64,000 bases of DNA from an uncultured Pelagibacteraceae bacterium (GTDB taxonomy: Bacteria > Pseudomonadota > Alphaproteobacteria > Pelagibacterales > Pelagibacteraceae), in contig CACFSU010000004.1 in the NCBI GenBank assembly GCA_902569055.1, positions 1 to 64,000 of the forward strand, read 5' to 3'. A program made the position numbers and the translations under genes. A model generated the notes under the pieces. The model saw only the letters and a program-made list of their open reading frames with translations, was not told where the DNA came from and ran no database searches. Shown in pieces: positions 27,457-35,652 of this stretch (positions are counted from its first letter, which is position 1; each line of letters begins with the position of its first letter).

Positions 27457-28605
27457 TTAGTTCTTTTTAGAAGGAGTAGCTTCTTTATCTGCTTCTTCTT
27501 TTTCAGCCACTTTCTTCTCTTTTTCAATTTTTTCAGGACTTAATGGATTTCCTTCAATTTTTTTTGAAATCACACCAGCTTTTTCTCTAATTGCCATTTC
27601 TATTTCTGCAGCAACTTTTGGGTTTTGAGCAAGATAAACCTTGGCATTCTCTCTACCTTGGCCAATTTTTTCTCCTTTATAGGCATACCATGCGCCTGAT
27701 TTTTCAATAATTTCAGCTTTAGCACCCAAGTCTACTAACTCACCCATTTTACTAATCCCTTTTCCATACATTAAGTCAAACTCAACAACTTTAAATGGAG
27801 GTGCAACTTTATTTTTAACTACTTTAACTCTTGTAGAGTTTCCAATAATTTCATCTTTATCTTTAATAGCACCAATCCTTCTAATATCCATTCTTACAGA
27901 TGAATAAAACTTAAGTGCATTTCCACCTGATGTTGTTTCAGGACTTCCAAACATAACTCCAATTTTCATTCTAATTTGATTGATGAAAATCATCATTGTA
28001 TTTGTATTTGAAATTGAACTTGTTAATTTTCTTAAAGCCTGACTCATTAATCTGGATTGAAGGCCAACATGATGATCTCCCATTTCACCATCAATTTCAG
28101 CTTTTGGTGTCAAAGCTGCAACAGAATCAATTACAATTACTGAAATAGAGCCTGATTTTACTAATGTATCTGCTATCTCTAAAGCTTGCTCACCTGCATC
28201 TGGTTGTGAGATTAAAAGCTCTTCAGTATTTACACCTATTTTTTTAGCATAAACTGGGTCTAAAGCATGCTCGGCATCAACAAATGCACAAATTCCTCCT
28301 GCTTTTTGAGCCTCAGCTACTACTTGTAAAGCCAATGTTGTTTTTCCGGATGACTCTGGTCCATAAACCTCAATAATTCTTCCTTTAGGTAATCCTCCTA
28401 TCCCTAAGGCTAAGTCTAAACTCAAAGATCCTGTGGATACTGACTCAATATCCATAGCTCTTTTTTGGCCTAGTTTCATTACCGAACCTTTTCCAAAATT
28501 ATCTGTGATTTGATTTATTGCTGCTTCTAAAGCTTTATTTTTCTCTTTATTTTCTAACTCTTGATCTTTTGTAGATTTAACTACTTTCAGGTTATTTTTC
28601 GTCAT
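27457..28605 (-). CDS. recA: recombinase RecA
   Basis: Strand-exchange and SOS co-protease ATPase, 382 aa. Walker A is GPESSGKT at residues 82-89, Walker B is [12 protein letters not shown], loop L2 is [34 protein letters not shown], and a Lys/Glu-rich tail follows. The N-terminus carries about ten extra Lys/Glu-rich residues before the usual start of the family alignment. An imperfect SOS box lies about 50 bases upstream, consistent with damage induction. Confidence 0.97.
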   Translation of the reverse strand: MTKNNLKVVKSTKDQELENKEKNKALEAAINQITDNFGKGSVMKLGQKRAMDIESVSTGSLSLDLALGIGGLPKGRIIEVYGPESSGKTTLALQVVAEAQKAGGICAFVDAEHALDPVYAKKIGVNTEELLISQPDAGEQALEIADTLVKSGSISVIVIDSVAALTPKAEIDGEMGDHHVGLQSRLMSQALRKLTSSISNTNTMMIFINQIRMKIGVMFGSPETTSGGNALKFYSSVRMDIRRIGAIKDKDEIIGNSTRVKVVKNKVAPPFKVVEFDLMYGKGISKMGELVDLGAKAEIIEKSGAWYAYKGEKIGQGRENAKVYLAQNPKVAAEIEMAIREKAGVISKKIEGNPLSPEKIEKEKKVAEKEEADKEATPSKKN

Positions 28606-28654
28606 TTTTTGCCTTTTTTTTTACTTTTTTAAACACTCGAATCATAAAATAAAT

Positions 28655-28669
28655 GTACACATTTTGTTC
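28655..28669 (-). promoter_or_regulatory. probable LexA box upstream of recA
   Basis: On the coding strand the sequence is GAAC-AAAATGT-GTAC, matching the alphaproteobacterial direct-repeat operator GAAC-N7-GAAC in seven of eight positions with exact spacing. It lies about 50 bases before the recA start. A perfect copy precedes umuD in this window, which supports the reading. Confidence 0.6.
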
Positions 28670-28711
28670 TCATTTGCAAGATTAATTTTTTAAGGTCAAA
28701 ATTACTAATTT

Positions 28712-30007
28712 TTACTCAATTCCTAAATATTCACTATTTAAAAATCCAACAGATTTTAAAAGGTTAAATTGTGAAAGTATGAAATTTCTCTCTGAGTTTG
28801 CCAGTGATATCTGAGCGTTAAGTAGTAAAGAGTTTGACTGTATCACTTCTAATGTGGTTCTTCCTGCTCCACTATTATACTCAGCTGTAATTCCCTCATT
28901 AGCTATTTCTGAAGCTCTTACTTGAACTTGTACTGAATTTAACAAGCTTTTATTTGATTGATAATTAGACCATGCGCTAGCTACATTTGACTGATTTTGT
29001 TTAACAATGCTATCTAAAATTAACCTCGATCTTGTCTCTAAACTTGAACTTTTATTTAATTGAGCTCTATTTTTACCTCCTGAATAAAATGGCCATGATA
29101 CTGTTGCTTTAATTGTATCTTTTTCTCTTTCATCATAAGTTGAGCTGAGATCATCGGTGTATGATCTTTCAATAGTTAAATTCGCAGTTGGTGCTAAATC
29201 AGATTTAGCAATAATCTTATTTTTTTGAGCCAGTTCATATTCTAATTGAGCAATAATTAGATCAGGATTATTCTTTTTTGAAAGTTTAATAGCTGAGTTT
29301 AAACTTTCTGGTAATGGATATTCATTAATTGATTTTTTATCTAAAGATTTCGGATCATTTAAAGAACCAATAATATTCTCATAATTGAGTTTACTTGTTA
29401 ATAATTCATTTTGAGCTTGTATTAATTTAGCTTGAGCTTCAGCGAAAGAAGACTCTGATTGGGAAACATCAGTTAAAGTTATTTGACCTCTTTCTAATCT
29501 TATTCTGTCAGTTTCGACTTGTCTATTTAAGAGTTCAACATTATCTCTATTAATTTTTAATTTTTCATTAGCTAATACTAGTCCAGTGTAAGCTTCTGTG
29601 GTTTTATATAAAATATCTTGTTCTTTTTTTAAAAGTTTTGCTTTTGCAAGATTTAAGCCAATTTCACTTTTTGATAATTCCGCACCTCTCCCAAAATCAA
29701 TTAAAGTTTGTGAAACTGAAATTGAATTAGTTAAAGGATCTACATCGTTTATTGTTGCGTTACTACCAGATTGAGTTGTTAATTTATTAGTATCTTCTTT
29801 GCTTTTAGAACTAGATAAAGTTAAAGTGGGTAAATAGTTTCCTTTAGAAATTTTTAATTCTTGTTCTGATATATTTATATTTTCTCTTTCAGCATTTAAT
29901 TCAGAGTTATTTTTATAGGCTTTTGATAAAGCATTAGAAAATGTGTCAGCATTTAGGTCTGAAAAAATAAATAAGGTCCCAAAAAATATTACAAAAAAAA
30001 TTTTCAT
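28712..30007 (-). CDS. TolC-family outer membrane efflux channel protein
   Basis: Outer-membrane trimeric channel subunit for type I secretion or RND efflux. A signal peptide of about 20 residues (IFFVIFFGTLFIFSDLNA) is followed by two internal repeats of long coiled-coil helices, seen as ALSKAYKNNSELNAERENINI and its counterpart SAIKLSKKNNPDLIIAQLEYEL, with Ser/Thr-rich beta segments between. The length (431 aa) matches TolC. No inner-membrane pump gene is adjacent, so the partner must be elsewhere, as with E. coli tolC. It overlaps the glycerate kinase gene by four bases. Confidence 0.88.
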   Translation of the reverse strand: MKIFFVIFFGTLFIFSDLNADTFSNALSKAYKNNSELNAERENINISEQELKISKGNYLPTLTLSSSKSKEDTNKLTTQSGSNATINDVDPLTNSISVSQTLIDFGRGAELSKSEIGLNLAKAKLLKKEQDILYKTTEAYTGLVLANEKLKINRDNVELLNRQVETDRIRLERGQITLTDVSQSESSFAEAQAKLIQAQNELLTSKLNYENIIGSLNDPKSLDKKSINEYPLPESLNSAIKLSKKNNPDLIIAQLEYELAQKNKIIAKSDLAPTANLTIERSYTDDLSSTYDEREKDTIKATVSWPFYSGGKNRAQLNKSSSLETRSRLILDSIVKQNQSNVASAWSNYQSNKSLLNSVQVQVRASEIANEGITAEYNSGAGRTTLEVIQSNSLLLNAQISLANSERNFILSQFNLLKSVGFLNSEYLGIE

Positions 30008-30933
30008 TTCTGCCTGTATACTGCAGTTTTAATTTGATGGTTAGTATTTAAATTAAGTATAATTGAAGCATATTTAGGCATGTATTTAAACATATTTTGT
30101 GTAATTCTTTGATACGTTTGCATGAAATTTATTACATCTCCTTTACTCATTATTTTTAAATTTGATTTTAATTTACTTTTAATCCAAAGTTTTCTCTCTT
30201 GCTTTAATCTCCATTTTTGTAGCAAACTAAAATTTTTTGCTCTTAAATAGATCAAACAATGTAATTGAGAATATAAGTTTTTATACTTTGATTTCAATTG
30301 TTGGTTTACATATTTTCTCCAAATTTGTTTTTGATCTTTTGATTTTTCCATTGAATTAATTGTTTTCTTTAAAGTGGTATTTTTTTCTGATTTTGCACCA
30401 ACACACCAACCTTCAAAGATGATGACATCTGGTCTCTTTTTTAAATCATACCATTTTTTTTTGTTAAACCTGTCATCGATAGCTTTATTAAATGTTGGTA
30501 ATTTTAATCTTTTGAATTTTTTACTTTTTGACTTTCTAAAGAAATTTAACATCATATTTATATCATGTGTTCCAGGAACCCCCCTTGTTAAAAGAATAGG
30601 ATGAATTCTTTTTGATAAATTTATTCGCTCTTTTCTTGTTTTATAAAAGTCATCTATTGAAATCCTAAAAACATTTAACTTAAAGTATTTAGTTAAGATA
30701 ATTCTGATTAAAGAACTAATTGTAGTTTTTCCTGTACCTTGACCACCTGCTAAACCTACAAAATAAGGTCTTTTTTTATAAGCCTTTTTATTAATCCAAA
30801 AACATAATGGAATTAAGAAAGACTTTATCATTCTTTCTTTATTTTTAAATTTATCAGCTTTTGTTTCTTGAGATTTAATAAACTTTAAACAATCCTTTTT
30901 TACCTTACCAAAGCATAAGCTAAATTGTTTCAT
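30004..30933 (-). CDS. P-loop kinase, probable D-glycerate 3-kinase (GLYK type)
   Basis: A 309-aa kinase with Walker A GLAGGQGTGKTT at residues 60-71, then RISIDDFYKTRKER, HPILLTRGVPGTHD and a Walker-B-like VIIFEGWCVGAK. This set is characteristic of the plant/yeast GLYK group of glycerate 3-kinases, related to phosphoribulokinase and uridine kinase. It would phosphorylate glycerate formed from glycolate or serine metabolism to 3-phosphoglycerate. Its neighbours, a TolC homologue and a GFA protein, do not inform function. Pantothenate or uridine kinase are less likely because of the GVPGTHD motif. Confidence 0.78.
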   Translation of the reverse strand: MKQFSLCFGKVKKDCLKFIKSQETKADKFKNKERMIKSFLIPLCFWINKKAYKKRPYFVGLAGGQGTGKTTISSLIRIILTKYFKLNVFRISIDDFYKTRKERINLSKRIHPILLTRGVPGTHDINMMLNFFRKSKSKKFKRLKLPTFNKAIDDRFNKKKWYDLKKRPDVIIFEGWCVGAKSEKNTTLKKTINSMEKSKDQKQIWRKYVNQQLKSKYKNLYSQLHCLIYLRAKNFSLLQKWRLKQERKLWIKSKLKSNLKIMSKGDVINFMQTYQRITQNMFKYMPKYASIILNLNTNHQIKTAVYRQK

Positions 30934-30938
30934 GAGAA

Positions 30939-31301
30939 TTATTTTTTATCTAAAGGATGATTTTGACCATCATTAACAGACACATCTTTTAAGTCAAAAA
31001 TATTTATTTCATCAATACATCCTATATTAAATCCCGTCATGGCAGGATTAATCCTTGGATTATGATGAGTATAAATTCCACAATCAGAGCAAAAATAATG
31101 TTTAGCAACCTTTGAATGGAATTGATAAAGTTTTAATTTATCTTTTCCTTTAACAATTTTAAAATCTTCATTTTTAACCATTGACATAATTGCTCCTTTT
31201 CTTTTACAAATAGAACAATTGCACCTAATTACTTTTGCTAAATCTCCGTCTAAATTAATTTCTGCCTCTACAGCTCCACAATGACATATTAACTTTTTCA
31301 T
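30939..31301 (-). CDS. GFA family (Mss4-fold) zinc protein
   Basis: A 120-aa protein of the glutathione-dependent formaldehyde-activating-like family. The zinc ligands are visible as CHCGAVEAEI, RCNCSICKRKGAIM and FCSDCGIYTHH, with a conserved NP motif after them. Members are widespread and most have no demonstrated formaldehyde activity, so only the fold is assigned. It overlaps the upstream secreted protein gene by four bases and precedes the kinase by a few bases, forming one run on the minus strand. Confidence 0.85.
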   Translation of the reverse strand: MKKLICHCGAVEAEINLDGDLAKVIRCNCSICKRKGAIMSMVKNEDFKIVKGKDKLKLYQFHSKVAKHYFCSDCGIYTHHNPRINPAMTGFNIGCIDEINIFDLKDVSVNDGQNHPLDKK

Positions 31302-32098
31302 TCTATTCCCAAATGATCAAAATTCAATTTTTGTTTTCTTTTAGCTTTCATTTTTTTTTCAAATTCTTTATGAAAGTTTACTTTTTGTTTAGTCCATTCA
31401 GAAAAAAATTTCAGCTTTTTTGGATAATCTTTAATATTTTCTCTATGGTATTCACTTTTTGTTTCTATTGCGAAAAGAGTTTTTGGTGCCCCATAAAATT
31501 CAGGATTTATTGCGTGGGATATTTCTATACCTTTGTCTCTTATGCTGGGAGAAAAGAAAAGATGTAATGATCCTAAAGCTGTTTTAGGAAGAGTAATTTG
31601 ATATTCATTGATATATCTTATGAGATTAGCATACGATCCACGTGCATATGGATCATCTGGATTATATATCTCTTTATAAACATCAAAATGTCTAGTTCTA
31701 AAACAATTCATTGTTATTCCTTTGGTATATAGCTCCGCGTAAAAATATTCTGGTCTTAAAGTACAGTTATCATGCTTATCATTTTTCAAATAACTTGTAA
31801 GCCATGCTCCCAAAAGTTGAGCATGCTTTCCACCATTTTTTATTTGACATATATTATAAGATGCTTTCCAAATATTATTTTCGGTTTGCATAAAGTTTAT
31901 ACAATCAATTGAAATAGTACTTACACTCCAATAAGATTTTTCAACTAGTTTCCACTCACCTTCTGGTAGATTAAATTCTAAAAATTTCCATTTGATATTA
32001 TTGCTATAAGAATTGTCTTTAATTAATTTTGTATTCTTCGAATAAACATTTCCACAAAGTAGAAAAATAAGACCAGCAATCCATAAAATTTTTTTCAT
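31298..32098 (-). CDS. secreted protein of unknown function
   Basis: I do not recognise this 266-aa protein. A clear signal peptide (KKILWIAGLIFLLCGNVYS) targets it to the periplasm. The mature part is rich in Trp and Tyr and has several Cys (SIDCINF, NICQI, DNCTLR, MNCFRTRH) that could form disulfides. The C-terminus is basic and Lys-rich. It is the first gene of a minus-strand run with the GFA protein and kinase, and it diverges from umuD across about 160 bases. Confidence 0.7.
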   Translation of the reverse strand: MKKILWIAGLIFLLCGNVYSKNTKLIKDNSYSNNIKWKFLEFNLPEGEWKLVEKSYWSVSTISIDCINFMQTENNIWKASYNICQIKNGGKHAQLLGAWLTSYLKNDKHDNCTLRPEYFYAELYTKGITMNCFRTRHFDVYKEIYNPDDPYARGSYANLIRYINEYQITLPKTALGSLHLFFSPSIRDKGIEISHAINPEFYGAPKTLFAIETKSEYHRENIKDYPKKLKFFSEWTKQKVNFHKEFEKKMKAKRKQKLNFDHLGIE

Positions 32099-32213
32099 TT
32101 TAAATTATTTAAACTATCCTTGGTTGAAGTTGTCCACAAGCATACAAAATGTGGTTTTAATGTTCACGTTTTGATTCACTTTTGATTCAATTACGGACTC
32201 AAAATACAACCTC

Positions 32214-32242
32214 TTGCGTGCATTGTATAAATAGTCTATAAA
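32214..32242 (+). promoter_or_regulatory. candidate sigma-70 promoter of umuDC
   Basis: TTGCGT at 32214-32219 and TATAAA at 32237-32242 are separated by exactly 17 bases, placing transcription start near 32249, inside the LexA box and only about a dozen bases before the umuD ATG. Confidence 0.55.
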
Positions 32243-32245
32243 TTA

Positions 32246-32260
32246 GAACAAAACAAGAAC
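32246..32260 (+). promoter_or_regulatory. LexA (SOS) box of umuDC
   Basis: GAAC-AAAACAA-GAAC is a perfect match to the alphaproteobacterial SOS operator GAAC-N7-GAAC and ends on the base before the umuD ATG. It overlaps the expected transcription start, so LexA bound here would block initiation directly. Confidence 0.83.
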
Positions 32261-32656
32261 ATGAAATTAACTATTCCCTATTATCTACATAAAGCTGGCG
32301 CTGGTTTTCCCTCACCTGCAACTGATTATATTGAAGAAGATATCGATCTGAACATGCATTTAATCAGAAATGTTCCAGCCACTTTCATTATCAGGGTACA
32401 GGGGAAATCCATGGTGGATGTTGGAATTAATGATGGAGACTTATTAGTTGCCGATAAAAGTTTAAAACCAAAAAATTTTTCAACAGTTATTGCAAATGTT
32501 CATGATGAACTTGTGGTTAAAACTTTAGTTCAAGAAAGAGACAAAAAATTTCTAACATCTGGATCTAAAGATTTTTCTAACAGAATTTTAATTAATGAAG
32601 ATGAAGATATTTTTATTTGGGGAGTTGTAACTTATGTTATCCATTCAACGTACTAA
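32261..32656 (+). CDS. umuD: UmuD-like self-cleaving S24 peptidase, DNA polymerase V subunit
   Basis: Regulatory subunit of translesion polymerase V. Auto-cleavage uses Ser50 (QGKSMVD) and Lys87 (ELVVKTL). The cleavage site is likely Ala14-Gly15 in GAGFPSPATDY, equivalent to the Cys-Gly site of E. coli UmuD; the removable arm here is about ten residues shorter. The 131-aa length is slightly below E. coli UmuD (139). There is no DNA-binding domain, which rules out LexA. It overlaps umuC by 23 bases and is preceded by a perfect SOS box. Confidence 0.92.
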   Translation: MKLTIPYYLHKAGAGFPSPATDYIEEDIDLNMHLIRNVPATFIIRVQGKSMVDVGINDGDLLVADKSLKPKNFSTVIANVHDELVVKTLVQERDKKFLTSGSKDFSNRILINEDEDIFIWGVVTYVIHSTY

Positions 32657-33911
32657 AAAATTAGCTCTAGTTGACTGTAATTCTTTCTATGTTTCCTGTG
32701 AAAGATTATTCAATCCTAGAATAAGAAAAAAACCTGTTGTGGTTTTATCCAATAATGATGGTTGTATTATCTCAAGATCCAATGAGGCAAAAGCTTTAGG
32801 GATTAAAATGGGTGAACCTTATTTTAAAGCAAAAAATATTATCATTAAAAATAAAGTTGAAGTTTTTTCATCAAATTATTCTTTATATGGAGATTTATCT
32901 AGAAGGGTAATGAGAACTCTTAAAAGATTTAATGCAGAAACAGAGGTTTATTCTATTGATGAAGCATTTATAGATTTATCAAACTTTCCAGATACAGAAA
33001 TTGAAAAAGTTGGAAAAGAAATTAGAGAAACAGTTTTACAATGGACCGGCATTCCAACAAGCATCGGTATAGCCAAAACTAAAACTTTAAGTAAAGTAGC
33101 AAATCATATCGCAAAGAAAAAACAATCTGGTGTTACTAGTTTAATTGGAATAGAAAATTTAGATCCTATCTTAGAAAAAGTTGAAATTAATGATGTATGG
33201 GGTGTTGGTAGACAGCTTACAAAGTTTTATCAAAAGAATGGAATTTATAATGCAAAACAACTTAAGAATAAATCTAATACTTGGATAAAAAAATGTTCTA
33301 ATGTTTTAAGTTCAAGAACGGCAATGGAGCTTAGAGGAGTGCCTTGTATTGATTTAGAGACAACTCAAACAAAAAGAAAAAGCTGTGTTGTCTCAAGATC
33401 ATTTGGAAAAAGAATTGAAAAATTCCAAGAATTGAAAGAAGCAGTTACAAATTATTGTTTAAATGCATCTGAAAAAATTAGATCAGAGTTATTAGTTGCA
33501 AAAGCAATTACAGTATTTATCAGAACTAGTCCATTTCAAAGAGATTATGGTTATTATTCAAATACAAAGACAGTTGATTTTCCAGTTGCAACAAACAATA
33601 GCATTGAAACCGTTAAAACTGCAGTTTCAATTTTAGAAAGTATTTTTAAGAATAATTACCGTTATCAAAAAGCAGGAGTCATACTTACAGGATTACGTAA
33701 TGATGATGGAAGAAAAAGTTTATTTTCGTCAGAAAAAGATGAAAAAATAAAAAGTTTAATGCGATCAATTGATAATACTAATTATAAATATGGAAGATAT
33801 ACTTTAAGTCTTGCTAGTGCAGGTGTTCATAAAAAATGGAATATGAAAAGACAATATTCTTCTAAAATAGACACGGCTGATTTTTATTGTTTACCAACAA
33901 TTAAAGCTTGA
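32634..33911 (+). CDS. umuC: UmuC-like Y-family DNA polymerase
   Basis: Catalytic subunit of error-prone polymerase V. The palm carries metal ligands in VDCNSFYVSCER (Asp12 region) and YSIDEAFIDLS (about residues 101-110). The TSIGIAKTKTLSKVANHIAKK finger motif follows, then the DVWGVGRQ helix-hairpin-helix and the little-finger domain. The 425-aa length matches UmuC rather than DinB, and the adjacent umuD confirms it. The ORF start lies inside umuD, giving a translationally coupled pair; a Met a little downstream cannot be excluded. Confidence 0.94.
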   Translation: MLSIQRTKKLALVDCNSFYVSCERLFNPRIRKKPVVVLSNNDGCIISRSNEAKALGIKMGEPYFKAKNIIIKNKVEVFSSNYSLYGDLSRRVMRTLKRFNAETEVYSIDEAFIDLSNFPDTEIEKVGKEIRETVLQWTGIPTSIGIAKTKTLSKVANHIAKKKQSGVTSLIGIENLDPILEKVEINDVWGVGRQLTKFYQKNGIYNAKQLKNKSNTWIKKCSNVLSSRTAMELRGVPCIDLETTQTKRKSCVVSRSFGKRIEKFQELKEAVTNYCLNASEKIRSELLVAKAITVFIRTSPFQRDYGYYSNTKTVDFPVATNNSIETVKTAVSILESIFKNNYRYQKAGVILTGLRNDDGRKSLFSSEKDEKIKSLMRSIDNTNYKYGRYTLSLASAGVHKKWNMKRQYSSKIDTADFYCLPTIKA

Positions 33912-33940
33912 TTTATTGACCAAAAGCTACAAAATTTTTT

Positions 33941-34786
33941 TCATTTTTGATTTTTAAATTTTTCATCTTTTTTAGGTTTTCTAAGAACTATACTATCTAA
34001 ATAAACTCTTTGATCTGGTAAACTTTCCCAATCTGAATTCCAATAACCAATAGTACGATGCCTATAAATTCCAAATTTCATATAACCGCCTGTACAAGTA
34101 TCTGCTAAAGTTTTTATATTTTTAAGATCAGCTAAGACTTCATTATTTTTAAAAATTTTAAATCTTCCAGTTTCATCAAGCTTCCAGAGAACATGAAATT
34201 TTAAATGAGTCCACTTTCCCTTTAAGTCTTCAATTTTTCCAATTATAACAGGCTCTGATGCATAGGCTGCTTTACTTGCCCAACTATAATAATGCTCACC
34301 TTTATATTTAAAATCCTGAGCCCAAAAATGACAACAACTATGACATCCTTTAGCTTTGTTATCTGTGTGCATTTGACCAATTATAACTACTGCACCCTTT
34401 TCTAAGGGTTCGTAACTTTCATCGAAGTAAACTGCATACTCAAAGATGTGTTCTCTATTTTTCAATTTCATATCACCAAGGTGTATCTCTTGTCTGCTTC
34501 TATTACCTTTACCATCACATTGAATTTGAGTTGTTTTTGCTTTTCCTTTTCCGCAACCTGCATCTTCTCTATTCACTGTAACTTGAATACTTGTTTTTCC
34601 TTCATAAACAGGAAAACCATCTGAAGCTTTTACTTCTTTTATTCTATTTACCTTTTTCTCTGACATAGAAAGAAATTGCTCCTTGTACCCTTTTATATCT
34701 TTGAAATTCCTTCTATGGTTGTCTGAAAATACATTTCCTAAAAATAAAAAATATATAAAGATCGCTAGTAAAATTTTTTTTATCAT
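33941..34786 (-). CDS. secreted polysaccharide-lyase-like (jelly-roll) protein
   Basis: A 281-aa protein with a signal peptide (ILLAIFIYFLFLGNVFS). The body resembles the heparin-lyase-like PF14099 beta-jelly-roll family: SRQEIHLGDMKLKNREHIFEYAVYFDESYEPLEKG, GQMHTDNKAKG, KWTHLKFHVLWKLDETGRFKIFKNNE and a C-terminal YMKFGIYRHR segment. A CHSCCHFW cluster of Cys and His is unusual and might bind metal. It overlaps a GT2 gene by four bases in a three-gene run with two glycosyltransferases. It may degrade or bind an acidic polysaccharide; activity is unproven. Confidence 0.68.
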   Translation of the reverse strand: MIKKILLAIFIYFLFLGNVFSDNHRRNFKDIKGYKEQFLSMSEKKVNRIKEVKASDGFPVYEGKTSIQVTVNREDAGCGKGKAKTTQIQCDGKGNRSRQEIHLGDMKLKNREHIFEYAVYFDESYEPLEKGAVVIIGQMHTDNKAKGCHSCCHFWAQDFKYKGEHYYSWASKAAYASEPVIIGKIEDLKGKWTHLKFHVLWKLDETGRFKIFKNNEVLADLKNIKTLADTCTGGYMKFGIYRHRTIGYWNSDWESLPDQRVYLDSIVLRKPKKDEKFKNQK

Positions 34787-35652
34787 TTAATTTCCTCAAT
34801 ATCATTTATGTTTGACAAGGCTTTGTCAAATTCTTCCATATTTTCTCTCAAAGCCAAATTTGAAATTGAATAAACAGCTATTAATAAAAAAATCAATGGT
34901 ATTACAGTTACTATTGAGGCGTTACTCTTAATCAATAAAATATATAAAATTATAAATAAAGCTGAACGAATTAAAAATACTTTTCGAAAAACACTAATAA
35001 TAGAAAGTGAATGTTTTATTAGATTATAAAAACTCATTTTAGAGGGACCAAAATATCTGTTTCCTCTAGTAGACGGTATTGGAATTAAATTTTTTTCTAT
35101 TTTTCTTAATGAGCCCGAAAAACTATTCCAAGTAGCTTTTTCAACAATCATTTTTTCAACTACACTTTTGGATAAACATGTAAAATTTCCAAATTTAATA
35201 GACTTACCAGTAAAAGTTAAAGTTATTAATTTGTGTATTTGATAACAAATTTTAAATAGTAAATTCTCAGATCTTTTAACTCTTTCTCCAACCATAGTTT
35301 TTTCATAAGAATTATTAATTTGATTTAAAAATTCCTTTATTTCCTCTGGTCTATCCTCTCCATCTCCATCCATTGGTATAACATAGTCAAAATCTTCTTT
35401 CTCAATGATATATTTTAATCCCGTTGCTATACACCTTGCATGACCTTGATTTTTTTTCATGTTTAAAATTTTTATAGATTGAATATTTTCAAAAGTTTTT
35501 TCTTCATCTTGACGATCATGATTTGATGCATCATTGACAATTATAATAGAAATTTGGAATTCTGTATCAATTGATAATTTATTAATTTCATCTATAAGTT
35601 TAGAAACAGATTGCCAATCGTTATATACCGGGATTAAAACTTTAATTTTCAT
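34783..35652 (-). CDS. family 2 glycosyltransferase with C-terminal membrane segments (DPM1-like)
   Basis: A 289-aa GT2 enzyme. The GT-A fold is seen in KVLIPVYNDWQSVSKLIDEINK, IIIVNDASND-like IVNDASNHDRQDE, MKKNQGHARCIATGLKY and the metal-binding YVIPMDGDGEDRPEEI (DGDGED in place of DADGQ). Two hydrophobic helices near the C-terminus anchor it to the membrane. It resembles polyprenyl-phosphate mannosyl/glucosyl transferases, and the adjacent GT39 protein uses polyprenyl-linked sugars, so the two probably act in sequence. Confidence 0.85.
   Translation of the reverse strand: MKIKVLIPVYNDWQSVSKLIDEINKLSIDTEFQISIIIVNDASNHDRQDEEKTFENIQSIKILNMKKNQGHARCIATGLKYIIEKEDFDYVIPMDGDGEDRPEEIKEFLNQINNSYEKTMVGERVKRSENLLFKICYQIHKLITLTFTGKSIKFGNFTCLSKSVVEKMIVEKATWNSFSGSLRKIEKNLIPIPSTRGNRYFGPSKMSFYNLIKHSLSIISVFRKVFLIRSALFIILYILLIKSNASIVTVIPLIFLLIAVYSISNLALRENMEEFDKALSNINDIEEIK

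Noticed and set aside
32162-32178. GTTC-N7-GATT upstream of umuD as a second SOS box
   Set aside because: The second half-site is GATT rather than GTTC, and a perfect box with a matching promoter lies closer to the gene.
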